Both the position numbers and the translations under genes were made by a program. A model generated the notes under the pieces. It had not been told where the DNA came from, searched no databases, and saw only the letters and a list, made by a program, of their open reading frames with translations. From Lethocerus indicus (taxonomy: Eukaryota > Arthropoda > Insecta > Hemiptera > Belostomatidae): a stretch of 64,000 nucleotides of DNA. Positions within the stretch are counted from its first letter, which is position 1. Every line of letters begins with the position of its first letter. The stretch spans positions 27,556,816 through 27,620,815 of the forward strand of contig JACDQD010000007.1 of the NCBI GenBank assembly GCA_019843655.1, in the 5' to 3' direction. Shown piece after piece: positions 57,560 through 64,000 of the stretch.

Positions 57560-57740
57560 GTGCACTGTCACTTGTACTGTACAGTACACAGGAGTATGCG
57601 CAGTGAGGATGCCCAAAAACGTGCCAAAGTGATTAACACAGCGCTACTGAAGATGGCGAGCGGCCGAAAACCGGTCTGGCGAAAGACCGAACCGGCGGGA
57701 GGAGACAGAAACACACGAAATCTACGGTATTCTAAATTAT
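57560..57740 (+). mobile_element. HHFB right half with internally deleted tail
   Basis: Inner GTGCACTGTCACTTGTACTG, the linker, a hammerhead at 57642-57681 (one extra A after GAAA, one stem I mismatch) and the outer arm. The tail has collapsed between its two GGTATTC motifs, leaving GGTATTCTAAAT. Confidence 0.75.
57642..57681 (+). ncRNA. Hammerhead-like motif, mildly decayed
   Basis: One extra A before CCGG and TGGCG in place of TAGCG. Otherwise the core is complete. Confidence 0.5.
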
Positions 57741-58137
57741 TTCTGTGTACATTGGGAAGATTTGCATTTTGATTGTTGATTTTTTGTCGTCTCTAATTTC
57801 TATATGATCTGGAAAAAACTCTGGAAATAATTGAATATTAAAGTTTGAAATATTAAAGTGAATTAATTCTGGATGAAGACCAGCGAAGTTGAACCGCCGA
57901 TCTCATGGTAATTTTAATTGAAGTAATTTTAATTTCTGTCCGTTAATTGTCCAAAGCAAAAATTTTGTAATTGCAATTATAAAAACAATTACACGGTAAA
58001 AATTAGCATTGAATTAATTACTCATTATGCATATTGTCCTGAAATTCGGTAATATCTTCACACGGGGTGATTAACTGATCTGCTCAGATTTTTATAAAAG
58101 TTTAAAATTTCTGAGGTCCGAAACAGTAAAAAATGAC

Positions 58138-58291
58138 GTAGATTTCGTGTGTTTGTATCTCCTCTCGCTGGTTTTAGTCATTAGGCACTTTTGGATGTTT
58201 TTTGGGCATCCTCACTGCCACTTGTACCGACACACGAAATCTACGTTATTCCAACCCCTAGCAGGCCACAAAACAGGTATTCTAAGCTCCT
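58138..58291 (+). mobile_element. Short HHFB copy with full tail
   Basis: Starts GTAGATTTCGTGTGTTTGTA, contains GGATGTTTTTTGGGCATCC and ends TATTCCAACCCCTAGCAGGC to CAGGTATTCTAAG. The hammerhead region is deleted. No direct repeat found. Confidence 0.75.
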
Positions 58292-58837
58292 CCTCGTTTC
58301 AGATAAAAGCACTGTCCACTGGCGCGATCGTACGGGGTAAGTTTCTGTTTTCTGGGGGTTGTTTCAACGGATTTTTCGACGAAACTGGGGTACCAGGTAT
58401 GTCGAGAATCCGGATTTTCCGGTGGTACCGAAAAGGGCCCGAAAAAGGGACCGCCGAAGGGCCGAAGGTGAGTAATCGATTATTGCCGAAATTGCCCACA
58501 ACGCTATGGCAAGGTCTTCCCCGAGCCCCTACCGAACCGAATTATCATAGCTTAAGTGTACACCGATTTTAAAGCCGAGAGAGAGAGAGTGGTACAGCTC
58601 TCATTACTACCCCCCGTGGCCGGGGTCGGGGGGGGGTAGAAGATAAGCAATCGGATAATTGGGCCGAACTATAGTCCCCGGCCCCGAACTATAGTCCGAC
58701 GGTAATCACGTAGGAAGTCATTATCGGGTTCCTACCCCTCCCGTGTACCTGAACACTACAGGACCACGCCGGTTCGAAATAATTGGAAAAACGCCTTTCC
58801 CGAGGTTGTTTCATAATTTCCGACCGTATCAAGATCT

Positions 58838-58862
58838 TCGGCCTCTCGCCGTCTTCAGTAGC
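58838..58862 (-). mobile_element. HHFB scrap
   Basis: GGCCTCTCGCCGTCTTCAGT then AGCTCC only. Confidence 0.4.
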
Positions 58863-60406
58863 TCCAAGTTCAAAGCTCCAAGAATCCAAAGAAAAAATTA
58901 ACTCCCATCAATTATTAATACTATGAATACCAAAAGAGTATATGAATTTGGCTATAATGTGTTAATCATTTTAAAATCCCCTCTATTCACAGATATTTCA
59001 GTAAATAATAATGTTTTCATGATTGAAACTAAAAAAAAAACTCCCCAGAGGTCGGTAAACCGCGGCTAGATATTCGTACTGGCCATCGAAATAAGTCGAT
59101 AAGGAATTAAAATGTATTTATTATTAAAATTTTATACAGCCCGGTCTCCGATATTTTCCGATTGAGCTTTTCCCGATTTTCAGGAATTTCGTGGAAATTC
59201 GGAAGTGGGCCGGCTCCGTCCAGTCCCTAATCGATTTTCAGCGGTTTGGTCCCTTTTGAAAATATACAGACCAGTTGGTAGGCCGAAGCCTCAAAAGGCG
59301 GCCGTTCCCTTTGTCGAACGCGCCCTTTCGCCAAAACAGAAAATGCGAGGAAATTCAACGCATTTTCCGGTCCGTACCGTAGAACGGTAATGGTATTTGT
59401 TTCGCCGGATGTTGGGAAGAATTTAGAGAGCATTTTTTTTTTTTTGGGGGCGTTTCATTCAGCAAAACATTCCATGAGTGGGCGCAATTTTGTCTCCTTC
59501 GATCCTGACCTCTAGACCGGTTTGTCGGCAGTTTTTCTTTAAATTTATATTTAAGTACCTGTCTATTTCCTAATAAAAAAAAGAAATACAGCAAAACTTA
59601 AGTCAAAATTTCTTAATTATCACAATGACCCGTCATCAGAGATAAATTTATTACCGCGTCGATGACGAAACTGTCTGCATTCTCAGAGCCGTTACGGGAG
59701 CGAAGTACAGCGCTCGGAAAATTCGCGGGAAATGTTTTTTTCCCAAGCTCCGGGACGAGCTTATTGAGGTTTTCGCCCCAGCAAGATTTCTCCCATGAGC
59801 CCGCGACGATGGCGGAATAAATTAGCTCAGAATTTAAGATTGAAGAAAGATTGAAATTACGAATTACCGTGTCTTCTCTTGAAATTGCACAATTCGCCCA
59901 TAATTTGGGGCATACTGTTTGCACTGTCACTGTACTGTAGAGGCTGTCTTATACGTTTCCCTTATTTTGGTAATGTTTTCTAGGTCGGCGGGGATGTTAA
60001 GTGTTTTATATATTTCTCAAGGGTTGTGGCCCTTGAATTGATTCGCATTTGCCGGGCGAATACGGCGTAAATCTGGAAATTTTTAAGGCCCACATTTGAA
60101 GAGATACAAAGTACAAATTTGGTGCCCGTAACCGGTCCAGAAGTATAGGGGATAGCAGGAGGAAAGTCCGTGAAAACTGAAGACCACAAAAGATCGAATA
60201 TAAAATCTAAGGCATCGCGCTGTGAGTTGAATAAGATGCGGAAGACGGGCGTGAACAATCGAAAGAATGAAAACGATACCGATCGTATAATTAGGGTGCC
60301 GTAGCACCTGTAGGGAGGAGGACGACGATGGGGGACACGGAAGGGGGACGCAGAAGGGGTAAGGTGGGGCCGCGACCGTTGAAGTATCTCTATATTGGGG
60401 TCAGGT
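58863..60406. other. Non-coding, one unsupported 105-codon frame
   Basis: A minus frame at 59613-59930 has a fairly protein-like composition but no domain I know, and an HHFB-like CACTGTCACTGTACTG at its start. I leave it unassigned. Confidence 0.4.
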
Positions 60407-60450
60407 AGAGGAGGAGGAGGAGGAGGAGGAGGAGGAGGAGGAGGGACACC

Positions 60451-60545
<95 letters not shown>
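60407..60545. repeat. Compound (GGA)n-(AG)n microsatellite
   Basis: About 12 GGA units (60407-60444), a 9-bp spacer, then about 46 AG units (60454-60545). It accounts for the longest open frame of the window, which is not a gene. Confidence 0.96.
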
Positions 60546-60547
<2 letters not shown>

Positions 60548-60944
60548 TGTCCAGTGTCCGGGATGAAATATTCCCGATTTATCCCCCTCCCGTTTGAAGG
60601 ACGTGCGAGCCCTGGGAAATGAGGCAGCCACAACGGGGCCATCCCGAACATTTTTCATTGCACAATCTCAGTAGGTGACACTTTACCGACATGTCATCCC
60701 GCACGGAGGATTATAGACCGAGGATTGGGACGAGAGCGGAAAGACGAAAAATGAAATTATGCGAAACCGAAATTTTATTGGTATGTTGAGGTTCGAAGGC
60801 CCCATATTTCGATACCGTACGTCCAATTATAGGCCAAATAAAATAGGACTTCCGATCGGATTCTCTATATATTTTCTGTTTAATTTAAATTACCCTTTCA
60901 AGCAATCAATCTCCAGTTCTAGGTTCAACAGTAGAGCGATAATA

Positions 60945-61157
60945 TTAGGAGCAACCAAAAGTAATCAACATTTTGACTTTGGAATTCATTTTATTTTGCC
61001 AAAATAGAAACTTTAATTATTAATCTACTATATATTCACCGATATTATCGACAACTCTCCGCCACTTTTCCGGCAAATTTTCGATTCCCCTCTTGAAGAA
61101 CTCCTCGAGACCGAAATACATCTTATCAAATTGATGATTACTTTTGTGTACACCTAA
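60945..61157 (-). mobile_element. Mariner-derived MITE with open transposase C-terminus
   Basis: TIRs TTAGGAGCAACCAAAAGTAA and GTGTACACCTAA, TA duplicated. The minus strand stays open through DKMYFGLEEFFKRGIENLP and WRRVVDNIGEYIVD, then stop; this is the mariner transposase C-terminal signature. Confidence 0.9.
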
Positions 61158-61916
61158 TACATGGGTCGGAATTTCGCTTCGTATTTGTATCCCGATTGTT
61201 GTCCCCGTTATAACCGACACTGGGGTTCAGAAGGCATTGGGTCCGTTGAAAGAGCGACAATAGTGGGGGGGTGGGATTGAGCCTTGGGGATGAAAGCAGA
61301 TCCGCTCCCATCCGTCTTCATCCCCCCCGTCTAACAACCGTTACACTCAACGCGACTTCCCACACAGCGGAGCAAGTGAAAAACCCCAAGTCCCAAGTAC
61401 CAAGTTCCTCCTCACCCCCCCCTAAACGGCGTCGGACGACGATTTCATTTTCGAGAAAAAAGAAACGGACGATACGAAACTCCGGGGGACTTTCCGGCGA
61501 GACGGCATCGGCCCCCGTAATCGACACCTATCCAGTTACCGGGTTTGCCCTGTCGTAATTTTGGATATGAAATTAGAAGAAAAAAAAGCAGAGGGAGAGG
61601 GAGAGGAGGGATGAAAAAAAGGTAAAACCCGAAGATGTAAAAAAAAGCGGGAAGATATTTTTTTTTACTCCCGGGCTATAAGTGGATATTGCCGGGGCCG
61701 GTCGCTCGGGGCAAGTTATAAGATACTTTAAGGGAAGGGAGTTTTAGTGAAGAAGCCCACATTACATCTATCCATTTATTTATATAAAGAGGCATCAATT
61801 CGAAAACTAACGATACGAGGACCTGATTAATTTTAACAACAAAAAATAAATTGAAAACTTTATCATACCTTTGTACATATTTGGACGGAACGATGGTTAG
61901 AAAATATCAGGGGTAC

Positions 61917-62093
61917 CCAAAAGTGATCGACATTTTGACTTTGGAATTCATTTTATTTTGCCAAAAAAGAAACTTTAATTATTAATCTACTATATATTCA
62001 CCGATATTATCGACAACTTCTCTGCCACTTTTCAAGGGGCAAATTTTCTATTCCCCTCTTGAGGAGCTCCAAATTACTTCTGGGTACACCTAA
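61917..62093 (-). mobile_element. Mariner-derived MITE, partly deleted
   Basis: TCAGGGGTACCCAAAAGTGA to GGGTACACCTAA. The part between GAGCTCC and AATTACTTC is deleted and CAAGGGG is inserted in the remnant. Its right flank shares TACATGGGTCGG with the previous copy. Confidence 0.85.
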
Positions 62094-62222
62094 TACATGG
62101 GTCGGTATTTCATTCATTGTACGGTTTGCAATTAGAGGAGTTCTCGAGTAAAAAATACGCATAAGAGAAAATATTATAACACGAAATTTATGCTAAAAAT
62201 GCTATATGAAACTGGCTATTAT

Positions 62223-62322
62223 TTGCCACTTTTCAAGGGGCAAATTTTCGATTCCCCTTGAAGAACTCCTCAAGACAAAAATACGTCTTATCAAACTGTT
62301 AATTACTTTTGGGTACACCTAA
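62223..62322 (-). mobile_element. Mariner-derived MITE half
   Basis: Only the half from TGCCACTTTTCAAGGGGC to GGGTACACCTAA. It carries the same CAAGGGG insertion as the 61.9-kb copy. Confidence 0.78.
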
Positions 62323-62375
62323 TAAATACATCAGCTTGTTATATTTTATTACTAAACGGATCGTATTGTATATCA

Positions 62376-62468
62376 GTTTAAAATACCCGTTTTGTGCCGG
62401 TGCAGTTTTGGGATGCACGAAAAACGTCCACAGTGCCAAAAGTGGCACTAACACCGCTACTGAAGATG
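62376..62468 (-). mobile_element. HHFB piece interrupted by a mariner MITE
   Basis: Tail end TTTAAAATACCCGTTTTGTG, then TTGGGATGCACGAAAAACG and ACACCGCTACTGAAGATG. It is cut off exactly where the next mariner-derived piece starts (62469). Confidence 0.65.
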
Positions 62469-62611
62469 ATTAATCCACTAAATATTCACCAATATTATCG
62501 ACAACTCTCTGCCATTTTTCACGGGGCAAATTTTCGATTCCCTCAAGAAGAACTCCTCTCAAGACCAAAATAGATTTTATCATATTGTCGATTACTTTTT
62601 GTTACACCTAA
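62469..62611 (-). mobile_element. Mariner-derived MITE half next to HHFB
   Basis: From ATTAATCCACTAAATATTC to GTTACACCTAA. It also has a GGGG insertion (TTCACGGGGC), linking it to its two neighbours as one sublineage. Confidence 0.78.
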
Positions 62612-63530
62612 TAAATATGTCGTGCGGGTTCGGAATGTCCTCTGCCGTTCGGGTCTTCGGTTAGACCGGTTTCGGCACAATTAATTGGTACAAAACAGTG
62701 TCTAGTTTGGACTGCCTCTATTGTCGTCGTCCTCTCTTCATCAGAAAGTGTCCAGCATAGTGCAAAAATATTTATTTTTATTTAGTGCTAAATCAACCTC
62801 TGGGGTTGCAGTCACAGTCGCTGAAAGTTTTTCTCGATAAAGGAGCGATCGGGTAAAAAAAAAAATTGGTAAATTTTTGGAGTACGCAGGATCGAAAATT
62901 TCTTCTCGGTCATGAGTTGTCTCGGTTCGGGGTGTGGCGGCCGAGGAACCGGATGTTGTAGGTTTGTTATGGGGTCAGGGTCCCGGGCCAATCTCAGGTA
63001 GTGCTCCAGGTTTTGGCGGTAAAATCTCCCGCTTTAGGCCGTTCCCGCCAAAACAACCTGTCCCTCCCTACCTCCGTTCGAGTGCCACCTGCTCCTCACT
63101 TACTTATCCTCCTCCTTCTCCTCATCCTCCTCATCCTCATCCCATTCTTATTCTTCCCCAACTCAAGTCGAATTAGTACACACTACCCGCTAGGTGGGCG
63201 CAGGACCTACCCCCCAAAAAAAACATCGTTTAGCCGCGGATTTAGCCCTGATACCTTTCCAAACTTTGTCAACTTTGTATTTAAAAAAAAAAAAGCTTTT
63301 TCCGCGACCCATTGTGTAGCTCGATAACCGCGAACCTTCTCGAGACTTGGAGGAAGGCGAGACGCGCTTTGCCGGTAAGCCGGGAGTAGGAGTTCCGAAC
63401 TAAATGATGAACCAGGGTGTCAGTACTGAGAGCGAAACTCTCTCAAATGCCGACCAGAATGGAGAATCGAATAGATACAAAAATTCCCTACTAAACAGGC
63501 ATTCCGACCCTATTCATAGTTATGTATATA
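62612..63530. other. Non-coding, HHFB scrap only
   Basis: GGTTAGACCGGTTTCGGCAC at about 62651-62670 is a small HHFB arm piece. The rest is CT-rich or unique. Confidence 0.5.
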
Positions 63531-63715
63531 TTAGGGGTACCCAAAAGTAATCAATATTTTGATTTTGGAATTCATTTTATTTTGCTAACAAAGAAACCTC
63601 AACTACCATATATTTATGCCAATTTTGCGGCAAATTTTCGATTCCCCTCTTGGAGAACTCTTCAAGACAGAAATACATCTTATCAAATTGTGTGATTACT
63701 TTAGGGTACACCTAA
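63531..63715 (-). mobile_element. Mariner-derived MITE, both TIRs, body deletion
   Basis: TTAGGGGTACCCAAAAGTAA to GGGTACACCTAA with TA on both sides. About 30 bp around the ACAACTCTCTGCC segment are missing. Confidence 0.87.
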
Positions 63716-63867
63716 TATATTAAAAGGGAAATTATGGAAGAAAATTCGGAGGCCGAAACTGGAATATGATATAAGGTGAAGACCATAGTCGGTTTCCACA
63801 CACGGGGATGAAGAATTATCAATATAAATCCTTCAATTCGAAATTAATGCATCATTCTCTTGATGGG

Positions 63868-63935
63868 GTGACGCGCCAAGAGGAAATTACCGCGTGATTT
63901 CCTCACTATCCAGCCATATATTCATGTATTGATAC
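63868..63935. repeat. Hairpin-bearing dispersed repeat, partial
   Basis: GAGGAAATTACCGCG, TGATTTCCTC and TATCCAGCCATATATTCATG correspond to the left half of the 46.6-kb copy. Confidence 0.5.
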
Positions 63936-64000
63936 ATTTTCGCGCTGATACAACAGCGCGTTGTTCCGCCCTAAGTATGTATTTGGGCCCTTCACGAAAG

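Noticed and set aside
59613..59930. 105-codon minus frame with balanced composition
   Set aside because: No family recognised, starts in HHFB-like sequence, no supporting signals; kept only as a regional note.
59980..60651. 223-codon minus frame, the longest in the window
   Set aside because: Most of it is Ser-Leu and polyproline read from the (AG)n and (GGA)n repeats; no domain outside them.

Overview
This window looks like gene-poor, repeat-rich nuclear DNA of an animal, probably an arthropod. The reasons are a spliceosomal intron, one promoter that fits the TATA + Inr + DPE layout known from arthropods, many mariner-derived elements, decayed Jockey-type LINE fragments, long microsatellites, and no bacterial gene organisation. 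I cannot name the species. I see no tRNA, rRNA or CRISPR array that I would defend. The only gene I can support is a small two-exon gene on the minus strand near 53.4-54.0 kb, encoding a predicted 79-residue protein of unrecognised family.

The rest is dominated by mobile elements. (1) The most abundant is a 'hammerhead foldback' family (HHFB in this answer), with about 30 copies or pieces from 3.2 to 62.5 kb. Its body is a long self-complementary hairpin. Each arm carries a recognisable hammerhead-ribozyme core: one arm in plus sense, the other in minus sense. One end starts near GTAGATTTCGTG. The other carries a unique tail that ends near CAGGTATTCTAAAC. Eight copies are bounded by direct repeats of 9-17 bp, and one is 5'-truncated; this is the signature of target-primed retroposition rather than of a cut-and-paste foldback transposon. 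An empty-site relative of one insertion lies in the same window. (2) Twelve copies or pieces of a roughly 215-bp mariner-derived miniature element keep both terminal inverted repeats, TA target duplications and the last codons of the transposase. Five of them are clustered at 60.9-63.7 kb. (3) There is one 460-bp deletion derivative of a second mariner type, with its N-terminal region partly readable. (4) Jockey-like LINE ORF2 pieces lie at 1.9, 10.0, 20.1, 23.1 and 29.2 kb, plus an LINE 3'-end-like stretch at 13.3 kb. (5) Lower-copy repeats are a TIR miniature element pair (15.8 and 41.0 kb), a 460-bp duplication containing a shared 63-codon frame (42.0 and 50.0 kb), a 560-bp block with a tRNA-like B box (26.1 and 29.9 kb) whose distal part recurs at 34.7 kb between 24-bp direct repeats, a hairpin-bearing repeat (14.9 and 46.6 kb), and a foldback element just upstream of the gene (54.3-54.9 kb).

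Region by region: 0-9.7 kb is non-coding with a LINE scrap, a mariner MITE and the first HHFB copies. 9.7-16.1 kb is an HHFB-dense stretch with LINE and MITE pieces. 16-24.6 kb is mostly unique non-coding DNA with long (TA)n and (CT)n tracts and a Penelope-type hammerhead-like motif. 24.6-39.9 kb is HHFB-dense with the triplicated block. 40-52 kb mixes HHFB copies with duplicated blocks. 52-56.7 kb holds the gene and a foldback element. 56.7-64 kb is HHFB and mariner MITEs with a large (AG)n/(GGA)n tract. There is no operon-like or pathway relationship to describe. The biology here is that of non-autonomous elements, and the HHFB ribozyme-hairpin retroposon is the part most likely to be undescribed.
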